Positions 15,593-25,900 of a stretch of 37,191 bases of DNA are shown one piece after another (position 1 is the first letter of the stretch; every line of letters starts with the position of its first letter). The translations under genes were made by a program, and so were the position numbers. The DNA is taken from positions 1-37,191 of the forward strand of contig JAWXCM010000057.1 of assembly GCA_034408745.1 (NCBI GenBank). Direction: 5' to 3'. The notes beneath the pieces were generated by a model. That model saw only the letters and a program-made list of their open reading frames with translations. It had not been told where the DNA came from and searched no databases. Source of the stretch: JAWXCM01 sp034408745. GTDB taxonomy: Bacteria; Acidobacteriota; Terriglobia; Bryobacterales; Bryobacteraceae.

Positions 15593-15940
15593 TTAGGGTT
15601 TGAAATCGAATGCCAGCGTGACGACAGCCCTCGTGGCTTCGCCGTTGGCGGTAAAAGGCGTGAACTTCCACTTCTGCACAGCCTGAATCGCGGACTGGGT
15701 CAGCAGGGGATTGCCGGTAACGGCTTTCACGGTCTCAACGGAGCCGTCGGTCGAAACAACAGCCTCGACCTCCACGTGACCGGATACCTTCATCTGTCTC
15801 GCGATCGGAGAGTAAGCGGGGGAGGGCTTGTTTACCGCCGCTTTCATTGCGTCCCCGGCGCCGATCCGGACATCTGCGTTCGCGAGGCTACCAGCGGTCA
15901 GCGACATCGCCAGAGCGAGGAAAAGGGTTTTGATCTTCAT
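15593..15940 (-). CDS. Small periplasmic TonB C-terminal-domain protein
   Basis: A 115-residue protein with a signal peptide (MKIKTLFLALAMSLTAGSLANA) and then only a TonB-type C-terminal domain. The domain pattern is clear: SPIARQMKVSGHVEVEAVVS, TDGSVETVKAVTGNPLL, then AIQAVQKWKFTPF and a final VTLAFDF strand. Normal TonB has a membrane anchor and Pro-rich spacer; both are missing, so it cannot by itself transmit energy from ExbBD. Such stand-alone domains are common in Acidobacteria and Bacteroidetes, and their role is unsettled. AAAGGAGAT lies just upstream of the ATG. It precedes the chemoreceptor by 24 bases, suggesting one transcript. Confidence 0.85.
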   Translation of the reverse strand: MKIKTLFLALAMSLTAGSLANADVRIGAGDAMKAAVNKPSPAYSPIARQMKVSGHVEVEAVVSTDGSVETVKAVTGNPLLTQSAIQAVQKWKFTPFTANGEATRAVVTLAFDFKP

Positions 15941-16135
15941 TATTTATCTCCTTTGAGGTCCTTTGTCGAACCTCTTGCCTGGCTTATCGGCACTCACGGA
16001 AACAGTGTGAGGAAATCGGAGCTTCTCTCCAAAAAAAAATGCGCACCCGCCTACACACTCAGGGGAATCCTGGAGTGCCACCCCCGCGACAGCGGTGAAG
16101 ACAGTACCAAACCACGGCGGAGGGCCGGGTTTCAG

Positions 16136-16141
16136 TACAAT
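16136..16141 (+). promoter_or_regulatory. Possible -10 element for the pur operon
   Basis: TACAAT ends 15 bases before the purQ ATG at 16157 and matches TATAAT at five of six positions. No good -35 hexamer is seen at 16-18 bases spacing. The rest of the 15941-16156 gap holds a run of nine A residues at about 16029-16037 and the TonB-gene ribosome site, but nothing else recognisable. Confidence 0.3.
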
Positions 16142-16156
16142 GAGAGTGTCCCCACC

Positions 16157-16828
16157 ATGAAAATCGGCGTAGTCGTCTTTCCTGGCAGCAATTGCGATCA
16201 CGACGCCTGGTACGCTGTTACCCACAACATCGGACATCAGGCTGCGTACATCTGGCACGACTCGACGAAGCTTGGCGACGTCGACGCCGTGATTCTCCCC
16301 GGCGGCTTCTCATACGGCGATTACCTGCGCTGCGGCGCCATCGCCCGCTTCTCCCCGGTAATGTCGGCCGTGAAGTCCTTCGCGGCTGAGGGTGGCCTGG
16401 TGATGGGGGTCTGCAACGGCTTCCAAATCCTTGTGGAAGCTGGACTTCTGCCCGGCGCTCTACTTCGGAATGCGGGCCTTCGATTCATCTGCAAGACGGT
16501 AGGAGTGGAAGTGGCCACCACGAACTCACCCTTCACGCATGCCGCCCAGCAGGGCCAGATTCTCCGCGTTCCAGTGGCGCACGGCGAGGGCAATTATTTC
16601 GCCGAGGGTCGCATTCTGGATCAGCTGGAAGCTGAGGACCGCGTTGCGTTCCGGTACACCGAACCGGTCAACGGCTCACAACGCAACATCGCCGGCATTC
16701 TGAACGAGGGTCGCAACGTGCTCGGAATGATGCCGCACCCGGAGCGAGCCGCGGATCCGCTGATGGGCTCGACCGACGGCCTCGCCGTCCTGCGGTCGCT
16801 GGCAAGCGCCGTGGTGGTGGCGAAATGA
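16157..16828 (+). CDS. purQ: Phosphoribosylformylglycinamidine synthase, glutaminase subunit
   Basis: A 223-residue glutamine amidotransferase that supplies ammonia to PurL in the fourth step of purine synthesis. The start MKIGVVVFPGSNCDHD is diagnostic. The nucleophile Cys86 sits in GVCNGFQ, and His194 and Glu196 sit in MMPHPER. The oxyanion loop LPGGFSYGDYLRCGA is at about 48-62. The length is normal for the family (about 225). The ATG at 16157 is the only start that gives the right N-terminus. Its TGA overlaps purL (ATGA at 16825-16828). The region is divergent from the TonB-domain gene, so transcription probably starts just upstream. Confidence 0.97.
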   Translation: MKIGVVVFPGSNCDHDAWYAVTHNIGHQAAYIWHDSTKLGDVDAVILPGGFSYGDYLRCGAIARFSPVMSAVKSFAAEGGLVMGVCNGFQILVEAGLLPGALLRNAGLRFICKTVGVEVATTNSPFTHAAQQGQILRVPVAHGEGNYFAEGRILDQLEAEDRVAFRYTEPVNGSQRNIAGILNEGRNVLGMMPHPERAADPLMGSTDGLAVLRSLASAVVVAK

Positions 16829-19059
16829 TGGCCTCCGCCTGGTCGCCGGAAGTCATTGCCACACACGGGCTTAAGCCTGACGAATACGAGAAGATCCTCC
16901 AGATCCTGGGCCGCGAGCCGTCGTGGACCGAACTCGGCATCTTCTCCGTCATGTGGAGCGAGCACTGCTCTTACAAGAGCTCCCGCCTGCACCTGAAGAA
17001 GCTGCCGACCCGGAGCAAGCTGGTTCTCCAGGGCCCGGGCGAAAACGCGGGCATCATCGACATCGGCCAGGGCTACGGCATTGCATTCAAGATCGAGTCG
17101 CACAACCACCCCAGCTTTATCGAGCCATTCCAGGGCGCCGCGACGGGCGTAGGTGGTATTCTGCGCGACATTTTCACCATGGGTGCGCGACCTCTGGCCG
17201 TGCTCGATGCGCTGCGGTTTGGGCCGATTGAGGACGCGCAGGCGGGAGCTCGCAACGCCCGCATCGTCGAGGGCGTGGTGAGCGGTATCTCCCACTACGG
17301 CAACTGTTTCGGCGTGCCGACGGTGGGTGGAGAGACCGTGTTTGAGCCCTGTTACAACGGCAATCCGCTGGTGAACGTTTTCGCCCTCGGCATCGTGAAA
17401 CAGGACGAGGTGTACTACGGCAAGGCGATCGGTACCGGCAACCCCGTTATCTATGTAGGTGCGAAGACGGGCCGCGACGGCATCCATGGAGCTTCCATGG
17501 CGTCGGCAGAGTTCACCGAGGACTCGCAGCAGAAGCGACCCAATGTGCAGGTCGGCGACCCGTTCATGGAAAAGCTGCTGCTGGAAGCCTGCATCGAAGC
17601 CATGAGGACCGGCGCAATCGTCGGCATTCAGGACATGGGCGCCGCCGGACTCACCTGCTCCACCGTGGAGATGGCGAGCCGCGTCGGCACCGGCATGGAA
17701 GTCGAGCTCGACAACGTGCCGCAGCGTGAAACCGGCATGACTCCGTACGAGATCATGCTCTCCGAATCCCAGGAGCGCATGCTGCTGGTGGCCGAGAAGG
17801 GCCGCGAGCACGAGGTTTTCGACGTGTTCCGCAAGTGGGGTCTGGAAGCTGCAACTGTGGGCGTGGTCACGGACACGGCCCGCACCGTCGTCCGCCATCA
17901 CGGCGTCATCGTGGCCGATATCCCAAGCCGCGAACTGGCCGACGAGGCTCCGCTGTACGACCGTCCGCACACCACGCCGTATCGCGTACACCCGGTGGAG
18001 CGGCTCACGCCCGTTCCGGCGAGCGCCGATCTGACGGCCGACCTGCGCACCATAGTCAGTTCCGGCGACATGTGCTCGAAGAGCTGGATCTGGGAGCAGT
18101 ACGACTACACGGTTCGCACCAACACAATGGCAGGGCCTGCGCAGGCGGACGCCGCCGTGATCCGGATCAAGGAAACCGGGACGTCGGTGGCTATGTCGCT
18201 CGACGGTAATGGCCGCTACTGTTATCTGGACCCGCGGGAAGGCACGAAGCTGATTGTGGCCGAATGCTGCCGCAACCTCAGCGTAGTAGGCGCGCTGCCC
18301 GTCGCCACCACCAATAACCTGAACTTCGGTAACCCGGAGCGGCCTGAGATCATGGCGCAACTGGTGGCCTCCATTGAGGGTCTCGCCGAGGCGTGCAGCT
18401 TCTTCGAAGTACCCGTAACTGGCGGCAACGTCAGCCTTTACAACGAAACGCTGGGCACCCCGATCTTCCCGTCGCCAGTCATTGGGATCGTCGGTCTGAT
18501 GAAGACCGAAGCGCCCGTCGGCATCGGGTTCCGCAGTGAGGGCCGCGACATCCTGCTGCTGGGCGGGCTCGGCGAGTGCGACGAAGTTCGATTCGGCGGC
18601 ACACAGTATGCGAAGGCCGTGCTCGACGACTTGTGGGGACTGCCCCCGGTGCTAGACATGGCGTTCGAAAAGCGCGTCCAGCAGGCGATGCGGCAGATTG
18701 TGGCCGAGGGTCTGGCGGAATCGGCGCACGACCTTGCCGACGGCGGTCTTGCTGTCGCGCTGGCGGAATCCAGCTTCCCCAACGGAATCGGAGCTCGCAT
18801 CGAGCTCGACTCCGACCTGCTTCCGGAATTTTTGCTGTTCGGCGAGGCTCCCTCAAGAATAGTGGTGTCGACCGCCACCCCTGAACGCATCCAACAAATT
18901 GCCGCGGAGTTGTTTGTCCCGGTAATTCGTGTCGGTGTTACGATTGGTGGTCATCTGGAAGTCCGAAATCGCAACCTCCCCCTCATAGTCACTGAAGTAG
19001 AAACCCTGCGTCTGCCGTGGGCGGGCGCTCTGGAAGAAAAGCTCGAGTCAAGGCGGTAG
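16825..19059 (+). CDS. purL: Phosphoribosylformylglycinamidine synthase, synthetase subunit
   Basis: A 744-residue small-type PurL that uses ATP and ammonia to convert FGAR to FGAM, working in a complex with PurQ and PurS. Family signatures: WSEHCSYKSSR near residue 43, GENAGIIDIG, IESHNHPSFIEPFQGAATG (about residues 90-110), GGILRDIFTMGARP, and later DMGAAGLTCSTVEMA and DLADGGLAVALAESSF, the two repeated AIR-synthetase-like halves. Length fits the Bacillus/Thermotoga type, not the fused 1,300-residue type of enterobacteria. The ATG at 16825 overlaps the purQ stop; an adjacent ATG at 16828 is also possible. The stop is 11 bases before purF. Confidence 0.97.
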   Translation: MMASAWSPEVIATHGLKPDEYEKILQILGREPSWTELGIFSVMWSEHCSYKSSRLHLKKLPTRSKLVLQGPGENAGIIDIGQGYGIAFKIESHNHPSFIEPFQGAATGVGGILRDIFTMGARPLAVLDALRFGPIEDAQAGARNARIVEGVVSGISHYGNCFGVPTVGGETVFEPCYNGNPLVNVFALGIVKQDEVYYGKAIGTGNPVIYVGAKTGRDGIHGASMASAEFTEDSQQKRPNVQVGDPFMEKLLLEACIEAMRTGAIVGIQDMGAAGLTCSTVEMASRVGTGMEVELDNVPQRETGMTPYEIMLSESQERMLLVAEKGREHEVFDVFRKWGLEAATVGVVTDTARTVVRHHGVIVADIPSRELADEAPLYDRPHTTPYRVHPVERLTPVPASADLTADLRTIVSSGDMCSKSWIWEQYDYTVRTNTMAGPAQADAAVIRIKETGTSVAMSLDGNGRYCYLDPREGTKLIVAECCRNLSVVGALPVATTNNLNFGNPERPEIMAQLVASIEGLAEACSFFEVPVTGGNVSLYNETLGTPIFPSPVIGIVGLMKTEAPVGIGFRSEGRDILLLGGLGECDEVRFGGTQYAKAVLDDLWGLPPVLDMAFEKRVQQAMRQIVAEGLAESAHDLADGGLAVALAESSFPNGIGARIELDSDLLPEFLLFGEAPSRIVVSTATPERIQQIAAELFVPVIRVGVTIGGHLEVRNRNLPLIVTEVETLRLPWAGALEEKLESRR

Positions 19060-19070
19060 CTGACAAGCCC

Positions 19071-20486
19071 ATGTTCGACAAACTTCGTGAAGAGTGCGGC
19101 GTATTCGCCATTTACGGTCATCCGGAGGCCTCCAACCTGGCCTATCTGGGACTGTATGCCCTGCAGCACAGGGGTCAGGAAAGCGCCGGTATTTCGTCTT
19201 CGGACGGGCGCGACATCCACACGCACAAGGCCATGGGCCATGTTGCGGACATCTTCACGCCTGGCGCCCTTGCCGGCCTGCCGGGTGAAATGGCCATCGG
19301 CCACACCCGCTACTCCGCTACCGGCGACACCGCAATCCGAAACGCCCAGCCGTTCTCGGTGGCCTGCAACAAGGGCAAAATCGCGGTTGCGCACAACGGC
19401 AACATCACCAACGCCCAGTCCCTGCGCGACGAGCTGGAAGCGGAAGGCTCCATTTTCCAGGCGTCGAGCGACACCGAAGTAGTGCTGCATCTGGTGGCCC
19501 GCTCGCGCGAACGGGACCTGCCCGGCGCCCTGCGGGAAGCGCTGCTCCAGCTGGAAGGTGCATTTTCCCTGGTCTTCCTGGCGCAGAACCAGGTGATCGT
19601 CGCGCGCGACCCGCATGGCTTCCGTCCACTCGCGATCGGACAACTGGAACTCTCGGGCGGCCGTCATGCCTACGTCTTTGCGTCCGAGACCTGCGCGTTC
19701 GATCTGATCGACGCCGTCTACATGGGTGACGTCGAGCCGGGCGAGATGGTCATCGTCGGACCCCGCGGACTGCATCGCGAACGCTGGGCACCCCGAGGCG
19801 GACGCCGCGCGCAGTGCGTCTTCGAGCACGTCTATTTCTCCCGTCCCGACTCGATTGTCTTTGGCCGCTCGGTCCAGGAATCGCGCGAGGAGATGGGTCG
19901 CATGCTGGCCCGCGAGCATCCCATCGACGCCGACCTGATCGTCCCGGTGCCCGATTCCGGCGTCCCCGCGGCGCTCGGCTACTCGATGGAATCCGGCATC
20001 CCTTTCGGACATGCGCTGATCCGCAACCACTACGTGGGGCGCACGTTCATTGAGCCCTCGCAGGCCATTCGCGACTTCGGCGTCAAGCTGAAGCTGAACC
20101 CCATCCGGCGCATGCTGGAAGGCAAACGCGTGGTGCTGGTGGACGATTCGCTGGTACGCGGCACCACGTCCCGCAAGCTGGTGCGCATGGTGCGAAACGC
20201 TGGAGCGACGGAGGTCCACCTCCGCATCTCCTGTCCGCCGACCGTGTCGCCCTGCTTCTATGGCGTCGATACTCCGTCGAAGAAGGAGCTTATTGCGGCG
20301 AACCACACGCTGGATGAAGTGCGACGCTTTGTGCACGCGGACACGCTGGGCTATTTGTCGCTGGAGGCGCTCGGCCGAGCCGTGCGGGATCAGGGGAATA
20401 TGTTCTGTTACGCCTGTTACACCGGCCAATACCCGACCGCGGATGAGTTGATCCAGATCGAAGACGTACTCGCGACTCGGCGATAA
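19071..20486 (+). CDS. purF: Amidophosphoribosyltransferase
   Basis: A 471-residue enzyme that makes phosphoribosylamine from PRPP and glutamine, the first committed purine step. The start MFDKLREECGVFAIYGH carries an eight-residue propeptide before the catalytic Cys9, as in Bacillus PurF where the propeptide is cut off. YALQHRGQESAGI and the PRPP loop VLVDDSLVRGTTSRK (about residues 354-368) are intact. The four Cys expected for the regulatory [4Fe-4S] cluster are present in QCVFEHVYF, SPCFYGVD and the C-terminal FCYACYTG, so it is the Fe-S-containing type. The ATG at 19071 is selected over an upstream start that would overlap purL. The next gene starts eight bases on. Confidence 0.97.
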   Translation: MFDKLREECGVFAIYGHPEASNLAYLGLYALQHRGQESAGISSSDGRDIHTHKAMGHVADIFTPGALAGLPGEMAIGHTRYSATGDTAIRNAQPFSVACNKGKIAVAHNGNITNAQSLRDELEAEGSIFQASSDTEVVLHLVARSRERDLPGALREALLQLEGAFSLVFLAQNQVIVARDPHGFRPLAIGQLELSGGRHAYVFASETCAFDLIDAVYMGDVEPGEMVIVGPRGLHRERWAPRGGRRAQCVFEHVYFSRPDSIVFGRSVQESREEMGRMLAREHPIDADLIVPVPDSGVPAALGYSMESGIPFGHALIRNHYVGRTFIEPSQAIRDFGVKLKLNPIRRMLEGKRVVLVDDSLVRGTTSRKLVRMVRNAGATEVHLRISCPPTVSPCFYGVDTPSKKELIAANHTLDEVRRFVHADTLGYLSLEALGRAVRDQGNMFCYACYTGQYPTADELIQIEDVLATRR

Positions 20487-20494
20487 TCGCTGAC

Positions 20495-21691
20495 ATGCTC
20501 GCTGAATCCGCGCTTCGCGTCCAGCCGTCGCTGATCCGAAAAATTGCCGAAGTGGCTCTCACGATGGAGGGCGTCACTCCTCTCTATTTCGGCGAATCGA
20601 ACCTGCCTACTCCTGAGTTCATCAAACGCGCCGCGCAGAAGGCGCTGCAGGACGGCTATACCTACTACACGTCGAATCTCGGGATCCCGTCGCTGCGCGA
20701 AACGCTGGCGCTTTACTACCGGGAGCAGCATGGGGTGGAGCTCGACCCGGCGCGGAATTTCGTTGTCACGGCGTCGGGGGTTCAGGCGCTGAATGTGGGG
20801 ATCCGCTGCCTGCTCGACCCAGGCGACGAAGCGCTGGTGCTGACGCCCAACTGGCCCAACGGAGCCGCCATCGTGCAGATGTGCAACGCGGTGCCGGTGG
20901 AGGTGCCGCACATTGTGGCCGGTGGCCGTTTCAGCATCGATTTCGACGCGCTGGACCGCGCCGTCACGCCGCGCACGCGCATGCTGCTTTACACCTCGCC
21001 GTCGAATCCGCTGGGCTGGACGGCGAATGACGACGAGCAGACGAAGCTGATCGAGTTCTCCCGCCGTCACGGCATCTGGCTGATGGCCGACGAGGTCTAC
21101 GAGCGGCTCCACTATCCCGACCCGCAGCACTTTCACCCCTCGCCGTCGATCCTGAAGAAGGTCACGGCTGACGACAGGGTGATCGTCATCCAGTCGTTCT
21201 CGAAGGCGTATTGCATGACAGGATGGCGGCTCGGCTGGCTGGTGTCGACGCAGCCCGACTTGTGCACACGCGCCGGCATTTTCAACGAATTTACGGTTAT
21301 TCACGCGGCCAGTTTCATCCAGCGCGCCGGTGAATCGGCGCTGCTGTGGGGTGAGAAGACGATCGCCGAAATGGTGGGTCAGTTTCGCCGCAATCGCGAC
21401 TTCGTGCTGGGGCGGCTGGAGCAGATGCCGGGCGTCACGGTCCCAAAGCCCGAGGGCGCGTTCTACGTGTTCCCGCGCATTGAGGGTTTGACGGACTCGT
21501 TCGAATTCTGCCGCCAGATGCTGCTCGACACGCATGTCGGCATCGCTCCGGGCGTCGCGTTCGGAGCCGGAGGCGAGGGCAGCGTGCGCATCTGCTACGC
21601 GTCGGAGCTGTCCGTTCTCCAGCCCGCGTTCGACAAAATCCACACTTTTATCGAAGGATGGCAGAGCCGGGAACAAGTGCTAAAAAAATAG
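20495..21691 (+). CDS. PLP-dependent class I/II aminotransferase
   Basis: A 398-residue fold-type I aminotransferase, close to the aspartate/aromatic aminotransferase group. Motifs: YTYYTSNLGIPSLRE in the substrate-entry region, SPSNPLGW with the cofactor-contacting Asn, WLMADEVYERL, the PLP-binding lysine K237 in SFSKAYCMTGWRLGW, and the C-terminal carboxylate-binding Arg in SVRICYA. It is cytoplasmic and full length. The position directly after purF, with an eight-base gap, suggests co-transcription with the purine genes. Aspartate is used in purine synthesis, but whether this enzyme makes or consumes it cannot be decided from sequence. Confidence 0.9.
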   Translation: MLAESALRVQPSLIRKIAEVALTMEGVTPLYFGESNLPTPEFIKRAAQKALQDGYTYYTSNLGIPSLRETLALYYREQHGVELDPARNFVVTASGVQALNVGIRCLLDPGDEALVLTPNWPNGAAIVQMCNAVPVEVPHIVAGGRFSIDFDALDRAVTPRTRMLLYTSPSNPLGWTANDDEQTKLIEFSRRHGIWLMADEVYERLHYPDPQHFHPSPSILKKVTADDRVIVIQSFSKAYCMTGWRLGWLVSTQPDLCTRAGIFNEFTVIHAASFIQRAGESALLWGEKTIAEMVGQFRRNRDFVLGRLEQMPGVTVPKPEGAFYVFPRIEGLTDSFEFCRQMLLDTHVGIAPGVAFGAGGEGSVRICYASELSVLQPAFDKIHTFIEGWQSREQVLKK

Positions 21692-21704
21692 CGTCTATTG
21701 TTTC

Positions 21705-22805
21705 GTGCCACCGAAACTGCTGTTTTCTCTCGCGATTTTGCTGCCACTGACCGCACAGGAAACCATTTGGCAGGAGCGCATGGAATCCGCCCGCATGCTG
21801 GTGCGAGCTGGCAAACCTCAGGACGCCCGGGCCATCGTCGAGGCCGTCCATGAGACCGCACTGACCGCAAAGGACAACGAGGCAGCATTCGAATCCAACC
21901 GCATGCTGACCTATTTCAGCCGCGCTGCCGGGGACTGGCCCAAAGTGGAGGAGCTGCTGAATGAGGCGCTTGACCTGGTGCCGCGCCCGGACCCGCGGAT
22001 GCGGAGCGCCAGCCTGCTCAGCGACCTCGCCCACGCCCGTCGAGCGCAGGGTCGGCTGGAAGAAGCAGTCGCCACGCTGGAGCGGGCGGTCGGGATGCGA
22101 GGCCGCACGTCGCTGGCCGAATCCGCGCGTGACTTCACCACCATCGGTCTGCTGCAGCTGGAGCTGAAGAAGGTCGACGATGCCAAAAGCTGGCTGATGG
22201 GCGCGGTGCAGATGTGGTCTCAGCTGATGCGCGAGGATCCCGAGGTCCTTGGCGCTCTGGAGGCAATGGCGGCGTTGTATCGCGATGGCGCCGAGTATGA
22301 GAACGCCGAGCCCCTTTACGAACGTGCGCTGCGCATCCGCGAGACTTCCTTCGGCCCAAAGTCCGCTGAGATGATAGGGGGGCTCGACAACCTGGCGTAC
22401 TGCTATTTCGGCAGCAGGAAGTATGACAAGGCTGAGCCGCTGTACAAGCGCCTGCTGGAACTGTGGGACGCTACGGCCGGCCCTGAGCATCCGATGATCG
22501 CGCTGACGCTCGACAAGATGGTCACATTCTACTCCGCGCAGGAACGGTTTGAAGAAGCGCAGCCGCTCGCAGAGCGGGCGGTTCAGCTTCGCGGCAAGGC
22601 GCTGGCCGACAGCTTTCGCACCCAGGCCAAACTGGCGGCTCACCGCAAGGACACAACTGCGGCCATCGACCTGACGACTAAAGCGGTCCAGGTCTCCGAC
22701 ATGGCCAATATCCCGAAGCCTCCGGTAAGGATCCTGCCGGCACCGAAGAACGCGATCCCGCTCATCAAGGGGAAGCCCGTCAAGCCCGCGTCCGATTCAA
22801 AGTAA
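21705..22805 (+). CDS. Exported tetratricopeptide-repeat protein
   Basis: A 366-residue protein with a signal-like start (PPKLLFSLAILLPLTAQ) followed by about six TPR-type helical pairs covering residues 20-320. The repeat motifs are recognisable in LSDLAHARRAQGRLEEAVATLERA, MAALYRDGAEYENAEPLYERA and LDNLAYCYFGSRKYDKAEPLYKR, of which the second and third carry the A-P-L-Y pattern of kinesin-light-chain-like TPRs. The tail is Pro/Lys rich. GTG at 21705 is chosen to retain the signal peptide; ATG 21780 has a nearer GGAG but would drop it. The gene is 13 bases after the aminotransferase, so it is likely the last gene of the purine cluster. Partner unknown. Confidence 0.8.
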   Translation: MPPKLLFSLAILLPLTAQETIWQERMESARMLVRAGKPQDARAIVEAVHETALTAKDNEAAFESNRMLTYFSRAAGDWPKVEELLNEALDLVPRPDPRMRSASLLSDLAHARRAQGRLEEAVATLERAVGMRGRTSLAESARDFTTIGLLQLELKKVDDAKSWLMGAVQMWSQLMREDPEVLGALEAMAALYRDGAEYENAEPLYERALRIRETSFGPKSAEMIGGLDNLAYCYFGSRKYDKAEPLYKRLLELWDATAGPEHPMIALTLDKMVTFYSAQERFEEAQPLAERAVQLRGKALADSFRTQAKLAAHRKDTTAAIDLTTKAVQVSDMANIPKPPVRILPAPKNAIPLIKGKPVKPASDSK

Positions 22806-22932
22806 AGTTCATCGCGTGTCGCTGTGAAGAGCGGCTTCTCAACTCAGCCGGTACCATTTCACTCCTGCAGTGTGACAGTATATTCAGATTACGATGCACA
22901 TACCCGGTTGATGGTATGGCGCAGGAGGAACG

Positions 22933-25900
22933 ATGTCTCGTTTCAACGCATTATGCACGGCAATTCTGATTGCGGCGACGCTAAACGTAAGCATCTGCAA
23001 TGCACAGACCACTACAGGACAGATCAGCGGCAGCGCCGTTGATCCCAGCAGTCAGCTCATCGCCGGGGCTCGGGTGGCACTCAACAACGATGCCGGAGCA
23101 ACCCGGAATACAGTCACAAATGCATCGGGGGATTTTGTCTTCCCGGCGCTGGTGCCTGGAACTTATAACGTCCGAATTACTGCGGACGGCTTCAAGACGC
23201 TCGAGCGGAAAGGCATCGTCCTTACCGCGAATGAACGGCGCGAGCTGGGCCAGTTGCAGCTCGCGCTCGGCAGCGTCTCTGAAGCGGTGTCGGTACAGGC
23301 GGACAACGTTCAGGTGCAGACGTCGAGCTCTGAAAACTCGGAGTTACTGTCCACCCGCCAGATGGACCAACTGTCCTCCAAGGGTCGCGACGTGGTGGCG
23401 CTGCTGAGAGTGATGCCGGGCGTCAGCGCCAGCACCGACAACGCGGCTCTTGGCGACACTTTCGGAACGGCGACGCCAAACATCAGCGGCACCAGAAACC
23501 GCATGAATACCTTCACACTGGACGGTCAAACCGGCAGCGATGCCGACCTGGTGGACCGCTTTAACGGCGCCACCAGCATGGACGCCATCGCCGAAGTGAA
23601 GGTTTTGCTGAATAATTATCAGGCGGAGTACGGCAGGAACGCGGGCGCGTTCGTGAACATCGTTTCGAAGTCGGGAACGCGCGATTTCCATGGCAGCGCG
23701 TACTGGTTTAAGCGGCACGAACAGTTTAACGCCAACGACTTCTTCAATAACCGCCGCGGGCAGCCGACGCCGCTGTATCGTTACAACACATTCGGCGGAA
23801 CTCTCGGCGGTCCGGTGTATATACCCGGCAAGTTTAACAAGAATCGCGATAAGCTGTTTTTCTTTTACTCGCGTGAGGACTGGCGCATTTTCGAACCGCG
23901 TAACCCACGAACGGTCACCGTACCCACGGAACTGGAGCGCCTCGGCAATTTCTCGCAAAGCCGAATCAACAACAATCCGGTTTATGTGCGTGATCCTTCG
24001 CTCGGGCTGGCGTGCAACGCCACCTCACAGGCTGGCTGCTTTCCGGGCCAGATTATTCCGCAGAGCCGTCTGAACCGCAACGGTCAGGCAATTCTCAACC
24101 TGTTTCCAAAACCGAACTTCTTCGATCGCAATATCTCCGGCGGCAACTACAACTACGTGTTCCAGGAGATTACCGAGCATCCGAAGAAGCAGAACATGCT
24201 GAAGATGGATTACAACCCCACTACCAATGACCGCGTCTCGTTCCGCGGACGTACCTGGTGGGCGGACCGCCGCGGATATGAGGGACTGGCCGCGTTCAAT
24301 TCCAACTGGAATCAGTTGTATCACCACTACTTGTTCACGGAAGACTCCGTCATGGCGGCGTACACGCGTGTTTTCTCGCCGACGATTGTAAACGAGTTTA
24401 ACTCCAGCTATCGTGTTCTGGGTGAAATTGGCGCTGCCACATCGGCCGATAATTTCGATCCGGTGGTGCGCGGCAAAGTTGGTCTTGGCGGGCTGACGCA
24501 GCTATTCCCGGCTGGCAATCCGCTAAACATCATTCCGCAGGCGAACTTTGGTGGTATTCCCAGCGCAGCAAACGTGGCTTATGACGATCGGCTGCCTATC
24601 AACGCGGGAGATGAGCGGTATATCGTGCTCGACAATATCTCCGTCACCAGGGGCAGTCATGCCATGAAGTTCGGCTTTTACTTCGAACGGAACTTCGCGT
24701 CGGAGGGCCCTCGAACGTTGTTCGGCGGGAACTTCAGTTTCGATGCCGACCAGAACAATCCGCTGGACACCAGCAATGCGTACGCGAACGCTGCGCTCGG
24801 AGTATTCCGCACGTATTCGGAGGGCAGCAACCGCACCACAGCGCGCAACCGAATCGACCTCTGGGAGTGGTTCGCTCAGGACAGCTGGAAGGTAAACCGG
24901 CGACTCACGCTCGATTTCGGCATGCGTTTCTCCCGCGCGACGCCGTACAAATTTGTCGACCAGGATGCCGCTGCATTCGTGTTCGAGAATTACGATCCCG
25001 CGCGTGCGCCTCAGTTGTACACGCCAGCACTCAACGACGCTCGACAGCGCGTTTCGCGCAATCCCGTCACGGGCGCACTCGGGCCTGCCGTTTTAATCGG
25101 CGCCTACGTTCCTGGTACCGGCAACACCACAAACGGCATGGTAACTGCGAAGGACCCAAAGTATCGAAATGGCTTCACGCGTCAGCAGCCCATCCAGTTC
25201 GGACCAAGGTTCGGCTTCGCCTGGGATGTGTTTGGCGACAACAAGAGTGCTGTTCGCGGCGGCTTTGGCATCACGAAGAATATGATTCCGTCCTCCGGTC
25301 TGATCGCCGGGGCCGCAAATAACAACCCGCCAAACCAGTTTCGGCCTCAGATTTTTTACGGGACAATGGACACCTTCCAGAACTCAACCGGAGTTCTCTT
25401 TCCCAACAATGTGAGTTCATTTGAATGGGATCAAAAAGTGCCTACGGTGTATTCGTGGACTCTGGGCGTGCAGCGTGATCTCGGAGCGGGAATGGTAGTC
25501 GACATCACCTACGTCGGTAATGTCGCGCGGCACCTCAGCCAGTCTCGCAATTTGAATGCGGTGCCGTATGGCGCCCGATTCCTGCCTCAGAACGCGGATC
25601 CGGCGAGCCCCTCGACTCCGCTGAATGAGAACTTCTATCGCAGGTTTCCTGGCCTTGGCAACCTCGACTATCGCGAGTACTCCGGCATTTCCAACTACCA
25701 GGGACTGCAGAGTTCCGTCAACCGCCGGTTCCTTCAGGGGGTTCAGTTCGGCGTGGCATACACATGGTCCAAGTCAATGGATTACACCAGCGGCGACAAC
25801 GGCGGACTGCCAATGTATCAGCCCTATCGCACCTGGAGTTATGGACTCGCGGCGTTCGATCAAACGCATGTTGCCTCTGTGAATTACATCTGGGATCTGC

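Noticed and set aside
16029..16037. A run of nine A residues between the TonB-domain gene and purQ
   Set aside because: It is intergenic, not in a coding frame or clear promoter spacer, so there is no support for phase variation.
16621..18360. A 579-codon open frame on the minus strand opposite purQ and purL
   Set aside because: The opposite strand carries unmistakable purQL; the antisense product has no recognisable domain.
18951..21676. Two long minus-strand frames opposite purF and the aminotransferase
   Set aside because: Both genes on the plus strand are firm by motif; the antisense products have no recognisable feature.
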